A DNA stretch of 64,000 nt from the NCBI GenBank assembly GCA_033239125.1, contig BSWB01000001.1:3918501-3982500 (forward strand). The letters are read 5' to 3'. This document shows, piece by piece, positions 33,601-46,900 of the stretch (its first letter is position 1; each line of letters begins with the position of its first letter). Below the pieces are notes generated by a model that made no database searches, was not told the DNA's origin, and saw nothing but the letters and a program-made list of their open reading frames with translations. The stretch is from Fagopyrum homotropicum. Lineage: Eukaryota > Streptophyta > Magnoliopsida > Caryophyllales > Polygonaceae. The translations under genes and the position numbers were made by a program.

Positions 33601-36600
33601 ACGAAATTAGAGATGGGAATCTCGAAGATAGGGGAGCATGAGAAGGGATTTGGGGTGGAACTAGACGGAGATAAAATTTAGTGACTTAATCATGAACTTA
33701 CCAATATTATCAGCTAACCATAATTCGTGATTACATACTGTATTACTGTTCTAATTTAATATGTTTGATACATCATATATAGAGTTGGAATGTATACATA
33801 ATTGAATTCAAGAAAAAGAATATGAATAAGCTACTTAGTTTTTGTACTATCTCATAATCTGAAGATATTTTCAACAAGAAGTCTTTAGTCACCGGATATT
33901 GTCAACATAATAAATCATGCAATGTTGATCGACATGTGTTGTTGTTTCTTTATCATGCTGATTGCACATACAGATTATATTTCTTTTCTACTAGTGATAG
34001 ACTCTATTGTAAGACTTTATATGGTTTCTGTATCTGTCATTGTAGGTGATTGATTATAGAACTCAGCAAGATAGGCTCTTTCCTTTGCTGGCTTCTGCCT
34101 ATGCATTCAGATTTGTTGGTGAGTGGTTAAAATGGCTGTACACGGATGTTACCCAAAGATTGCAAGCAAACGACTTTTCTACATTGCCGGAGGCTCACGC
34201 TTGCACTGCAGGCTTGAAGTCATTGACAACATCTTTTACTTCTGTATGTTTTACTTGCTGGCATCTTTATTCTTGTAATTTCTTATGGGTTTTTCCATTT
34301 ATTTGGCATCTGTGATATTTTTATTGTTGTATGATCCAGATTGTTATACATTTCCTTCGCTATTTATGGCCTGCCAAAAGAATGTCATCCATGAATGTGC
34401 AATTTTCACAGCAAATTGCTGGCAATTGGTAGCATAGAATATATCTAGTCTACTTTTTTGTGTTTTACTGATGTACTTCAAAATATTTAATTTTCATTTT
34501 ACAAGGGAATCAACTTTTGCACTTAAGGGAGCTTTTTATTTGTATTCCATTTTCTTTCTTGTCACCATGCCTGTGATTTTTATTTCATGATTTGAATGTT
34601 ACTCCATTTGGAGGGATGTTTAGGAATTTAGTGTATATGCCATTTCCCTTGTTTCAAACTATAGTAACATACTGGATGTTTATATAATTTTGTTAAGAGT
34701 CCCATCCTTTTCTTTTAGGTGAAGTTTACTATTGATGAATGCATGTTCTGCTTCTTTTGGTTTGCTAATTCCAGTGTGCTGTATTCTATAACCCTAATGC
34801 AAATTGCTCAATAAGTAGTCGAGACGGTTACAATCAGGGAAGCCTGCCTCCTAGTTTACCCGATGCGTTCTTATTTTGTCAGGTTGCTGTTACTCCTGTT
34901 AGGATATGTGTTCTGAGGGACTTGCATTGTTTCTGCTGCAGGATGCTATTGATGAATGCAGAAAGCTTTGCGGTGGACATGGCTACTTGTGCAGCAGCGG
35001 GCTTCCAGAGTTATTTGCTGTCTATGCCCCTTGTTGTACATATGAAGGCGATAATATTGTACTACTTTTGCAGGTTTCACTCTCTCTCACACACCCATAC
35101 CTCAGGTTCTTATGAAATGATAAAAATCTATAATGAATTCATCATTTCATGATATATAACGAGTTACTGAATCACCATGATGTCAAAAATATTAAATTTT
35201 GTATTACAGGTGGTTTTTCTCTATAATTTTCCGTTTGAAGTTCTGGTTTGAGTATATTTCGGGCTGCAGCTTGTCCTGCATTTGGATTTTATCTATGACG
35301 CTCATTAGATCTCATTTCTCCTTGCAGGTTGGTAGAATTCTGATGAAGACTGTTTCTCAACTAGGATCGGGGAAAAAGCCTGTTGGTACACTTGCATATA
35401 TGGGGCGGGCAGAACATCTATTAGACTGTCATTGTGGTGTCCAGAAAGGTTTTACATTTAGTTTTGCTTTGATCTTATATTAGTGTGCATTCCATAAAAT
35501 ATTGAGGCATTATCTCCTAAACATATCGACCCCCCTTGTGCTGCCTTGTAGCTGAGGATTGGTTGAAGCCAAGTACTGTAGTCGAGGTTTTTGAAGCAAG
35601 GTCTGCTAGGATGGCTGTTTCATGTGCTAAAAGTCTGAGCAAATTTGAAAATTTAGAGGAAGGTAGTCAATATATGCCTGATTCTGTTTTTATAATCGGA
35701 GTGTTGTCTTTTCGTCAATGGTGTATGGTGTCTTCTTTAGAGTTTAGAATCACTCCTTTTAAAGCGGTCCTGGATTTGGGGAGATGGTGTTTATGATTCA
35801 TGTATAGTTAACCTCCGCTGATTTTTTTTATTTTTACTTATTTTCAATTTACAGGCTTTGCGGAGCTTTCAGCAGATTTTACTGGAGCAGCAATTGCTCA
35901 CTGCCAGTTGATTGTGGTCTCCAAGTAAGCTTCCTTCTCACTTGTTTCGTTACAAACAATTTTTAGTGGATTGTATCTGTACTCGCTTCCCTTAAATTAA
36001 AAAACAGAAGGGAGTTACAGTGTAGGGTTCTTTCTTGTTTTACTTGTTGCTACTTGCTAGCATTTTCTATATTGGCAATTGACATGCCTGGGTAACGATT
36101 TGGCAACACATGCCTGGGTAACGATTTGGCAACAGAAGGAAGTTACAGTGTAGGATTCTTTCTTGTTTTACTTGTTACTTGTTGCTAATTGCCGATCAGC
36201 CCTGAACCAAAGCTGCCGAATCTGTAAAATGCTTAATGTATACGGGGAAAGCATATATTACCTGTTGATCTGCAATAGGAATGTTGTTTTGTTGACTTGT
36301 TGAGGGCTCAATTGTATGTTTCCGGTTCCCAATATAATTGCTGATGTTCCTCGTGTTGCAATCTCTCCAGGTTCATCGAGAAATTGCAGCAAGACATTCC
36401 GGGTGAAGGAGTAAAACAACAGTTAGAAGTCCTATGCAGCATCTATGCATTGTCCACCCTCAAAAAGCACCTGGGTGATTTCCTCTCCACTGGCTCCCTA
36501 ACCCCGAAACAAGCATCTCTTGCGAACGACATTCTCAGATCTTTATACTCCAAGGTTCTCGTTTCTCCACCGAGCCTTCGGTTTGCTCATCTTTTCCTTT

Positions 36601-36860
36601 TTCCATAGATAAATAACAGTAATATACATCTTGCTCCACTTCGATTACAGGTCCGTCCCAATGCCATTGCACTCGTTGATGCATTCAACTACACTGATCA
36701 CTTTCTTGGCTCGACCTTGGGGCGTTATGACGGCAATGTCTACCCGAAACTCTACGAGGAGGCATGGAAGGACCCGTTGAATGAAACAGTAGTGCCTGAT
36801 GGCTACCGTGAGTTTATTCGGCCGATCTTGAAGCAGCAAATCAGGACAGCTAGACTTTGA
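30668..36860 (+). CDS. ACX1: Peroxisomal acyl-CoA oxidase, ACX1 type
   Basis: Flavin enzyme of peroxisomal beta-oxidation: oxidises acyl-CoA to trans-2-enoyl-CoA and passes electrons to O2, giving H2O2. ACX1 also serves jasmonate synthesis (established). Fourteen exons by GT-AG and frame: 30668-30829, 31036-31144, 31236-31297, 31403-31612, 32173-32260, 32480-32642, 33084-33279, 34046-34243, 34942-35073, 35328-35448, 35552-35662, 35855-35924, 36371-36554, 36651-36860. These give 671 residues (Arabidopsis ACX1 is 664). Motifs: DLHWGMFVPAI, FAD/substrate region CYAQTELGHGSNVQGLETTA (about 154-173), RYSAVRRQFG, CGGHGYLCSSGLPE, catalytic Glu431 in CTYEGDN, and C-terminal ARL, a type 1 peroxisomal signal. 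All exons keep frame with no stops. A short N-terminal extension (about 7 residues) precedes the conserved DYLADERKK. Confidence 0.93.
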
Positions 36861-37215
36861 GCTGAATGTTGCTACCAAATGGAAGCATTCATGATTATGA
36901 TTGGATCTAGTGATTGTGTTGCTTATGCAATATCAGTTGTTTATCATCACCTTATACAAATCCGTTCAATTTAAAAACCATATTTATGGATGGATAGCCT
37001 TAAGATCTTTCATAAAAAATTAAAGATATTTGATATGATATATTGATAGTATTATGTATTTATGTGTCGAACTGTCGCCTTCGTTAGAAGAGATTAAAAA
37101 AAAATGTCCCATATCAAGCATCGACGTGAATCTTGAAAAACTAGTACGAGATGCCAAGTCGCCAAGATAGGGACCATGAACAAGTTTGTACGTATCATGA
37201 ACTAGTTTGCACTAA
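36861..37215. other. ACX1 3' region and intergenic DNA
   Basis: Probable 3' UTR directly after the stop, then AT-rich sequence. No gene seen. Confidence 0.4.
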
Positions 37216-37421
37216 GGGCCCGTTTGGAAGCGCTAGGAATCATTCCCGGTAACGGAATGATTTCGAATCAATCAAAAAATACGTTTGGTTAGAGCTCTTT
37301 TAACACATGAAAGTAATTCCATCATTTTCATTTCCATTCCTAACCCTTATCCGATTTCATTCCAACGCTCCATTCCTAACCCTTATCCGATTTCATTCCA
37401 ACGCTCCAACCAAACGGGCAC
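37216..37421. mobile_element. Tourist/PIF-Harbinger-like MITE with internal duplication
   Basis: 206 bp, starting GGGCCCGTTTGG and ending CCAAACGGGCAC (inverted, with one mismatch). It is flanked by TAA at 37213-37215 and 37422-37424. The right half contains a tandem duplication of about 37 bases around CATTCCTAACCCTTATCCGA. No coding capacity. Confidence 0.75.
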
Positions 37422-37634
37422 TAAATGTCTGAACTTTAATGTCCAACCAATATCTACTCTCATATATGCGACTATCTAACTCGACCACGCCACTATATCT
37501 CAAAGATATATGAAGAACTTATTTGTTTTGTAAAACTAAAGTTACATATTTGATTTCAAATATTTGAACATAAATCAAAATAAAATTTGTAATCAAGGAA
37601 TTTTTTTGTTAAAATAGAAGATTTTTACTTTTTT

Positions 37635-37637
<3 letters not shown>

Positions 37638-37669
<32 letters not shown>
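37638..37669. repeat. (AT)n microsatellite
   Basis: About 16 TA/AT dinucleotides in a row, within strongly AT-rich DNA that continues to 37900. Confidence 0.9.
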
Positions 37670-37672
<3 letters not shown>

Positions 37673-37904
37673 TACAAGAACTGGATTTTTAATGAAAACA
37701 AAATCTAATTTTAAAAAGCTGTAATAAAAATAAAGTAAGATTTAATTTAAGTAAAAGATATATAATTTAAATAAAAATTATAATCACAATAAATTTAAAT
37801 AAAATTTATTTTATTTTTTATATTTAAAAATGGATTAAGTGACATTGAATTTTTTTATTGCGACACATAAGCAAATTGATTGTGAGCGCCATACATAATC
37901 TATA

Positions 37905-39029
37905 CTAGTATAGTTCCCGTGCCAAGGCACGGATATAATTTGAATTTTATAATTTTTATAAAAAAATTTATGTAACATAATGGTTTTAATTAACTAATGA
38001 AAGATTGATTAAAACTTATAATTAAATTAATTATAATTTCACATAAAAAATAAAAATAGGTTAATTTAGACAATATTACATATCTTAGTTAATGTTAGTA
38101 GACTATTTTATAAAGTTGATAAAAGTGAAATAAAAATTTTCAAAAGAAAAAATATAAATAAATTTCAAAATTAAAATATAAATGTTAAAGTAGAGAACAT
38201 TTAAAAAATTATCTTAGGTTGTTTTAAATAATATCCATAAAAAAAAAGATGTAATAATTATATTATAAAAATTTATACATTTTTAAGTTGGTGATTATTT
38301 CCTAATTAATATAAAAATTATATATTTATATGTTAAAGTTAGAATAATAAATAATTTAATCATTTTATAATTAAAAGTGAGATTTTTTTTAAAAAATAAT
38401 GAAAAGGATATCTTAAGAATATATTGAAGATTGTGATAAAATTATAAATGGAAATAATATATCTCTTATCTACATCGTTGCTTTTTTTTATTGATTTGTT
38501 AATTACTATAATTATAAAATTAAGATGCGCAAAAAAATGACACGTGGTGTGAAGTTTATAAGATCATGACATGTGACACAAAGTGTTTCTGATTTAATAT
38601 ATGTATATAGATTAATTGATAGATGTTTAATAAAAATAATCTCTTAAATTTTTTAATAAAATTAAAATACATTAGCATCTATACATAAAATAAAAAAGTA
38701 TATTTAGTATAAATAAATATATGTATAACTATATATATAAAGTTATTTTGGTATAATTTTTATCATAGAATACTAAATCTATTAGTATAATTTTAACTAT
38801 ATTTATGTATATGTGTAGATATATAAAAAGACATGTATGGTAAGTAGATAAATATAACTTCTATTATAGGATAATTATACAATTATATTGTTGACTAATT
38901 TAAATATGGTAAATGTATATATAATTTTTTAAAAAAAATCAAAATTCTAAGAAAATGACACGTGTCATAAAATAAGATAGGATGAACCACGTTGAAGGAA
39001 ATGCTTTGGCTTTAATATATGTATATAGA
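37905..39029 (-). mobile_element. Non-autonomous Helitron-like element (3' hairpin + CTAG end)
   Basis: On the minus strand the 3' end is CCGTGCCTTGGCACGG (7-bp stem), then GAACTATACTAG followed by T, the Helitron pattern of hairpin, about 10 bases, CTRR, inserted before T. A 5' end of the form A|TCTATATACATATATTAAA occurs twice, at 38611 and at 39029. The element is therefore either 707 bp or 1125 bp long, or two related elements overlap. The interior is AT-rich and non-coding, with no Rep/helicase motif. Confidence 0.6.
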
Positions 39030-39062
39030 TTATACTTTAGTATAGTATACAAATGTTTCACA

Positions 39063-39377
39063 TGTGTGTGAATTTGTGATCGACTCTTGACGGGTTTGTT
39101 GCGGTCCAAATTTGAGGTGTCTAGTTCCCAGACTCTACCTGTGTACTTCTTTTGAGGATAAAATTTAATTTTATGCTCGTTGCCTCCGGTTGACTGAATC
39201 ATCATACTTTCCCTTGAAGAATTTTTTTGATTTCGGTTTTTTTTTATGTATTTTGTGTAATTCTTTCTTCTTTGTCTGTGACCCTTCACGACCATGAGTC
39301 CGTTTGCCGGTCTTTCGGCCTTTCGACCTAGACGGCGCACCGTCCAATGGTTCGAACCGCTTTCCGTTTTAAAAAAA
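39063..39377 (+). mobile_element. SINE-like retroposon with poly(A) and 12-bp target duplication
   Basis: About 315 bp lie between direct repeats AAATGTTTCACA (39051-39062 and 39378-39389). The right repeat directly follows a run of A. The segment carries GGTTCGAACC near its 3' end, resembling a pol III B box, but in an unusual position for a SINE, and no A box is obvious. It sits just outside the Helitron-like 5' end. The 149-codon minus-strand frame across this region is not a gene. Confidence 0.5.
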
Positions 39378-39399
39378 AAATGTTTCACACATATCCAAA

Positions 39400-39860
39400 A
39401 CTGACCCTATATCCGGACAACCCGTCTGAAAAACGAGCGGGTATGAACGGACGAAGAAGCCTGACCAGGCCAAAAATCCCTACCAAGCCCGCATGACCGG
39501 ATCCGACCCCACTCTAGGCCCGACTAGGCCGAAAAGCCCGGCCCCGGTAAAAAAATAAAATATTATATTGTATCTATTATAAATATTAAGTATAAATATA
39601 AAATATTTAGTATAACTATAATAAGTTTAATATATTTTACATAAAATATTTTAAATATAATTATTTATTTAAATCATAATTAATTTTTTTTTACACATAT
39701 TTTTTTAAAAAAGGTACCGCAAGCCCGGTCCGACCCAAACAACCAGGTGGGTACGACATCTATTACAAGTCCGAGAGCCGGGCTCGGCCCGACCCAAGTG
39801 CGGATAAACAAACATAATATTTTATAAATTCCGACCTAAACCCGTATATGAATAAGTCTA
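39400..39860. repeat. CCCGACC/GGCCCG-rich dispersed repeat
   Basis: Two GC-rich flanks (39400-39560 with gcccgactaggccgaaaagcc; 39715-39850 with agcccggtccgaccc and gggctcggcccgaccc) surround a 150-base AT-rich core. The layout suggests a worn foldback or MITE, but no clean terminal repeat could be drawn. Confidence 0.45.
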
Positions 39861-40075
39861 ACTGCAACGACTTTATTCGTCAAAAGTATTGGATCAATCT
39901 AAATAAGACCAAATGATCGATGATTTCAGTAACGTGAATTGCAATCAAACATCAAAATGAGCTAAATTGTGCGATAGAGGATATAGATAGGAACGGATAT
40001 GGACTTGAGGGGTCGGATTTGCAATACTGCAAAATCAAGGGTGTATTGTTAAAATTGGGAGGCCCGTGAGTTTTA

Positions 40076-40110
40076 TGAAAAAAGAAAAAAAAAAAAAAAA
40101 AAAAAAAAAA
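40076..40110. repeat. A-rich simple repeat
   Basis: A run of about 25 uninterrupted A (40086-40110) preceded by GAAAAAAG, 800 bases upstream of the PQT3-like start codon. Confidence 0.85.
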
Positions 40111-40910
40111 GACAACATAAAAGAAGAAAAACGGATGAAGATATTTATCCCTTTAGGTTTACAGCAAAATCACGCAAGTCGCCAACGGAATCATCAAAAG
40201 CTTCATCCTCCCTACTTTCCCAACGAAACCCTAGTCCTCCACATCAATCCTCGAAATGTCGATGTTCTTGCTCTAAACACAGGCCTTGTTCCAACATATG
40301 GCTTTTGGCGTCTGTTGAAATTTGTCTAAATCATATCCCTGTTACCGCTGCTGTTGGTTTCGCGCTTCCCGATTCCCTAAAGTTGTCGCTGCTTCGATTC
40401 CTTCATCAATTGATCAATCAATCGATCAAAAATCAATTAGCCGTTCAACCGCAGTAATCGGAATCTGAACCGTGCGTGGCTTTGGTGATACTTTCACGGA
40501 GGTTCGATTGCCGTCAATAGGGATACGAGGATTCTGCTCTCATCTTGGTACCGTTGATCGAGTCTTTCAAGTGAAGGGATTCTTCGAATTTGCTCTTGAT
40601 CTGTGAGTTCGTGTCTCGGTTTGCGGTGGTATATTGATTTTTCCGCTAGCGACATTCGCTGGTTCATGCGAAGTGAAGAAGCAACCGAAGAATTCAGCAT
40701 CTGAGGCTGCTTGGAGGAGGATTGAAGACGAAAAATGAGATATTTATAGTTTTCTTGTATCCCATTATAGTTTTGTTTGAGTTCAAGAACAGGCCGTCAT
40801 TATACTGCGATGGCCTATTGATATCGTTAACTATTTGGTTGACGATTCTTCTGTGCATTGCAATTTGTTTGATTTATTGATTTCTTTTGAAGGAAAAGAA
40901 AGGAAAAATT
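40111..40910 (+). other. Promoter/5' UTR region of the PQT3-like gene
   Basis: Gene-like composition from about 40140: AACGAAACCCTAG at 40216, pyrimidine-rich stretches and several short frames without domains. A 5' UTR, perhaps with an intron, probably lies here, but I could not place its boundaries. Confidence 0.45.
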
Positions 40911-43900
40911 ATGGCAGTTTATTATAAGTTTAAAAGTGCAAAAGATTATGACTCAATTCCTATTGACAGTCATTTCATATCAGTTTTGAATCTAAAAGAA
41001 AGAATTTTTGAATCAAAGCATTTGGGCAAGGGTACTGATCATGACCTTGAGGTCATCAACGCCCAAACTAATGAAGGTTGGTTGCTTCCATCGGATTAGA
41101 ATGACCTTTCATGCTGTTCTAAATTTTGAGTTTTGATGTAAATCTCTTTTCATTACTCAATGGAGGGCCTCAAGTTAAATGCAAACTTCTGGCTCCCAAA
41201 AAATAAAACAGTACTGCACATTGAGCTCATACATGCATTGGTTTGGGGATGAAGGGGTATTAGATGGAGGGTGGCGTCAGGGATGGGGGTGGTATGTGCT
41301 TGTAATCCAGATATCTTGGGTCATTAGGATGCTGCAGTGCAACACTGCAACTGATTGACTGTTTAACTTGAGAATTATGTATGTACATCAAAATATGTAA
41401 GTCCTGGTGCAGCTTGAAGTTGCCCAGTTGTACCAGGGCTATACTTGAGTTTCCCTTAAATTTAAAATAGCCCACTTGACCTAGTTTAGTCCTTTGAACT
41501 GCAGCTTTCACTATATCAACTGCATTTCATCACATGGTTGATCCATTTGCAGCAATTTACAACTGTTTGTCTGTTCTGCAATTTCAGAGTATCCCGATGA
41601 AGCCATGTTGATCCCAAAAAATACATCTGTTTTAATTCGTCGGGTTCCAGGACGTTTTCGCATGCTGAATGTTACTCGACCTGAAGAGTACTACCTCCAA
41701 CCTTTTAACTTTTGAATGTTCAAATGTAGCGCTAGAATTTGTCGTTTCATCAGGATGATTAAGTAGGTTTTTACTTCGAGTTTCCTTTGTTAGATACAAG
41801 AATTTGTTCATTTGTTTGTGAACTGTATCAACATTTTGGGGTAAATCTGGTATAAGTGGTGATGATTATGAGGTGAAGACCATATGGGCGTTCATAGGCT
41901 TCACCAGCAAATTTGTTTAGTGTTGGTTTTGAACAAGTACTGTGTTTTCTTATGCAGGTCAAAACATGAAGTCAAGCCTGAGGATGATTTTCCAAAAGTT
42001 AACTTTGCTTCTGCTGCTTCTAGTGCTAAAGCTGTAAGCTGTGGCTTTGCTGTTTCCTTTTCTTTTTGAATAGAAGTGTTCATTTCATGCTGATACTTGT
42101 GGAATTTGGAACCTGTAGCTGGAACCTTCGGAATGGGATGATGAGTTTGGGAATGACTTATATGCAACAATTCCGGCCATAACCCCATTGCAAGCAAACA
42201 ATGCAATTCGGGAGGATCCTCCTCCGAGCAAGGTTGATGAGGACAGTAAGATTAAGGCTTTAATTGAAACTTCAGCTTTAGATTGGCAGGGGTGCGTATT
42301 TCTGTCTAGAGCTATTGTGGTCTTAAATAAAATCTCTTTTTATTGTTTTAGCCTTTAAACAGTCCTTGATCCGAACTCTGACGTGCTTGGTTAAACTATG
42401 CTATACAATTTTACAGTCAAGGTGCTCAAGGATTTGGATCTGGTAGAGGCTTTGGAAGGGGTGGCAGAATGATGGGCGGGCGTGGTTTCGGTACGTCCTA
42501 CTGGCCGCTGCCCATTTATATGATTTATCAATTATTTTGAAATTTGTTTTTTCATGTGCTTTTTATTTTAGTCTTTATTCTACTTTTTTGCTTCAAAATC
42601 AGGTCTACTTGCATAGAATAACAGTATCTATTTAGGGGTGGGATGTGGGGAGTTAGGGAAGTAGGAACCGATAATACAAAGAAGCTTTATGTATCTTTGA
42701 AAATAACAGAAACTATTATGTATGTGCTATTTACTAAAAGAAGTCTTGGAGGCATTCAAGAATTTCATCTCCAAATGTAATTGGCCGAAAACGTGATATA
42801 AATAGGGCGTAGTATTATACATGTTGCTTATCATGTATAATTTTCAGTAATAGAAGCACTAAATCAGTAGTTTGTGTTATTTTTCAGGACACACATGGTT
42901 TGTTATTTGTGTTTACCTACAATTGTTTGTGTTATTTTATACAATTCGACCTAAAGTTTTAGCAGCAGAGTAATATGCCACACATAATTCTTGAATTTGG
43001 AAATCTGTGGGAAAAGTTATTGTTACACGGTGAGGACCTTACTTTGCTGATTGTACATATAGGCCGAGTTGGTGACCGGCAAATACCTTCAGAAGGATAT
43101 GTTTGTCATAGGTGCAGGGTGCCAGGTGAGTTGTTCCCTATATAAGCTTTTTTTTTTTCATTTATCTTCTATTTTGGACAGTCTATGCATGCTAAAAATG
43201 GGAGGTTTGCGTGTTTCAGGGCATTTTATTCAGCACTGCCCAACAAATGGTGACCCCAATTTTGATCTTAGGAAAGTTAAAGCTCCAACTGGTATTCCAA
43301 GGACCATGCTCATGGTGAATCCTGAGGGTACCATTGTAATGCCAAGTGGAGCAGTTGGTGTTTTACAGCCCAATGAGTATGCTCTTTTTGCTTTTGTATT
43401 GTTTGTACCATCTCCGAGGTGATGATACCTGTATCTTTTAATGGATTTGGTTCTTGATTTAGGGCTGCTTTTGAAAAGGAAATGGAAGGAATTACTTCTA
43501 CTCGTTCTTTGGGAGATCTTCCTCCTGAGTTTCACTGTCCATTGTGCAAGGAAGTAATGAAAGATGCTGTGTTGACTAGTAAATGCTGTTTCACAAGTTT
43601 TTGTGATAAATGTAAGTGTGCCTATATTTTGCACAGTGATCTCTTACTTTCTGAATCTCTGATCCAACATTCAGTTCATATTTACTGAGTCTGATTGTTC
43701 GTTTTTACATTAGGAAAGGGGAATGAGAAGAGGGAGGGAGGGGGGGGGGGGGGGGTGGCAGTTGGATAGATTTTGTGATGAGGGGAAAAGAGGGGCTTGG
43801 ACATTTGTCTAAATGATTCAGAGATTCAGTTGGACCTTATATAAATACAAGAAGAATGGGTACCTAAAAGATAAAAAGTACAAAGCAAAAGTAGCCCATG

Positions 43901-46900
43901 TAGCAAAACTAAATACTTGTAGCATAACCCAAAACCATAGCAGAATAATGAGTCTAAAAGTAGCCAGGACAACCTAGCATACAAAATACAACTGTCTGAA
44001 AATAGATGATCCAACAGTACTCAAACCATAATATGGTTTCTACATACAGCAAATACATGTTTTTCAATATTTGGCATTGTTCGGTTGTCTTTGATTGGCT
44101 GGTTCGTTATATGTTGAATGTCCAGCTACATCTTCAGATCAAACTTTATATGTTGCAGATGCGAGCAATATCTTTGTAATGCTTTAGGCCTAAATTGTGT
44201 AAGATATTTATATCTGTTTGCTTGATTGTTGTGGAGAAAGAATTCACATTTTTGTGGATCTAGTCTTAAACTGTCTGCATCATACTCAGGTATCAGGGAC
44301 TACATTATCTCCAGGTCAATCTGTGTTTGTGGGGTCCGAGATATGCTTGCTGATGATCTTCTGCCAAATAAGACATTGAGGGACACAATAAGCCGCATCT
44401 TGTCATCTTCTAATAGCAGTGATGATAATACTAGAAGTGCTTTCCAAGTTCAAGGTAATTAAAGCTGTACTTCTGTGAGGCACATCTGTGGGATATACGA
44501 GGTGTAGTTGGATCTACTGGATAGGCGCACCCTTCCTTTGTGTTTACCAGTTGTTTTTCCCTCAGCTCCTTGTGCAATTTACCTTTGTTACCACCGATTT
44601 GTATCCCCTGATATTAACTTCTGGTTTCTTTCCAATAATTACTATCATGGATTTTGTTCTCATTTTTTGTTTTTTTTGCATTGCTTTCCTGCAAACTCGG
44701 CGACTTATCCTAGTAGTAAACATTACAAACCTCACCTCTCTGTTATCCATATTGAAAATTGAGAAGGAACTGGTTTCATCTTCCATATATTAACATTGAT
44801 TTAGGCGCTGGACTTGTATGCATCCATCATCACTGGCTCGTTTTCACGATTATTCCGAATCTGAAATGCATGTCAAATCCATATTTTGTTTTCTCATTTC
44901 TCATTAATTGCTCCCGTATATTATCTACCAGATATGGCATCAAGGTGTCCTCAAGCAAAGGTTGCTTCACCGGTGCAGTCTGCTGCCATCAAGGAGGAGC
45001 ATGTGCCACCTACATCAGTTATAGCGACTCCAAACCCTAAGGAGGCCACAGAGGTCGAAAGGTCAACTAATCCTACACCTGAAACTCAGCAGACCTCTGG
45101 AAATTTGGAGACGGCCAAAGTTGCAGATATCTTGGAAGCTACTCATGAATCAGCTAGTGCTAGAGAACATGCATCCCAGGGGATTGCTCTGCCAGCTGAG
45201 GAAGAAGTGCAGCAGAAACTGGCCCTTGCTGAAGGTGTAACTTGAACTTCTTTTTTTTGTACAGTTTATAACTCGTATTTCATGTAAGGATCGGATAGTA
45301 TCCGTTCTGTTATCTTTTTGTGCATTACTGTAATGTTTGCCCGGTTCATCCATATACCTTTTATTACCTTTTTAGGATTAAATTTTACATTGTAAATATG
45401 AAGATCGAATAGTAGCTACTATTTGGCTGCTTGCCATCTAGTGCTCTCCTCTTCTATTTTTATTTATTTATTTTTTAGAAGGTAGTTTTAATATATTGAA
45501 TGACCTCGGAGATTAGTTTTTTAGCTTGAAAATACCGTTTCACTCATTATTCTCATTTTTCAGTCAAGAAGAAGAAGAAAAAGAAGACCCGTTTGCCTGT
45601 TAACGGTATGCTCAGTTTTGCATTGCACGTGTGCCCATAATATTATAGTGTTATTGTTGCTCTACCCAATATAGATTGGATGCCACATGACTTGAGTTCT
45701 TAGTCATGCGTTTTTTGTGAATGATGACCTGCAGGTACAGACATGCAGTGGAGAAATCCTCAGGATTTTGCAGCAGATAGCTTCATGATGCCAATGGGCC
45801 CTTCAGTGGGATATAACCCTTATTGGAATGGGATGCAACCTGGATTTCAACCTGGAATGGATGGTTATATGGGCTCATTTGGTGGTGGAATGCCTTACAA
45901 CGCGGGTTATGGTGTCGGGCCAATGGATGTGCCTTTTCCGGGTTTTGTACCACATGATCCCTTTATGGCACAAAATCATATGTTTCCTATGATGCCGCCA
46001 CCTCCGAGGTGTGTTTGATCTTCTGCTTTGCGTACATGTTTCTGTACACAGCTCTGTAGGAATACAACCTTAGTCTCACATCTTCCCTCTTAATTCTCAG
46101 GGATCTTGGCATGGGATTTAATGGAAGGCCGCCAATGATGGCAAAGGAGGAATTTGAGGCTAGACAGGCTAATCTAAGGCGAAAGCGTGAATTTGACCGA
46201 ACGAGTGAAAGGTATACCCTTCGGATATCCAGTACAATTACCTAATGTTTTTCATTTCTATATGAGAAAGTTTTACTTTTGAATGGTTGACCTTCTAGCT
46301 TCATTGACAATTATTAATCCAATGAACATCATCATACTGCTATTTTGCGGTCATTTCCTGAAATCCTTTGGGAGACTAAGCTGGTTTGTTATTTATTCTG
46401 AACAGAGATATGCCAAAAGATCGCGATCATGGCAGGGAGGTCAGCAGCAATGCAAATGGCTTATCCGTTAAACCTAAACCTGTATGTTGTTTTACAGACT
46501 ACCTCTATTGTTTACAGTTTTTTTTATATTAATAAGGGTATTTGCATGATTGCAATATAACATTCAGGTATATGATTTTCTGCTGAGATTGATGGTGAAT
46601 GGCTCTTGGCCTGAATTTAGGGTTTGTTTGGGAGAATTGTTTACTATTTATTGTTGCAGAACTATATCTATAAATCGGATATAAACAGTATATGATTGCG
46701 AAACTTGTACTTAGAAATTGTATGCCAAACAAACATCCCTTGCGATCACCATTGAATTTGATGTTCTTATAGTGTGGCTGGCTCACTTGTGAATGTTATT
46801 GTGCCTTGCAGAATTCGGCACCCAACCGGAGAGAAGTTAGTGAAGAGCGTTATGAACAGGAACGCGATCGCCACCATAGCAACGATTATAACCACCGTTC

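Noticed and set aside
31305..35796. Several 60-94 codon frames in the ACX1 gene
   Set aside because: They are exons extended into neighbouring introns or intron noise; the real exons are given in the ACX1 entry.
38939..39388. 149-codon minus-strand frame, the longest in the 37-40 kb interval
   Set aside because: It crosses the Helitron-like end, the SINE-like insertion and its target duplication; a chimera of repeats with no recognised domain.
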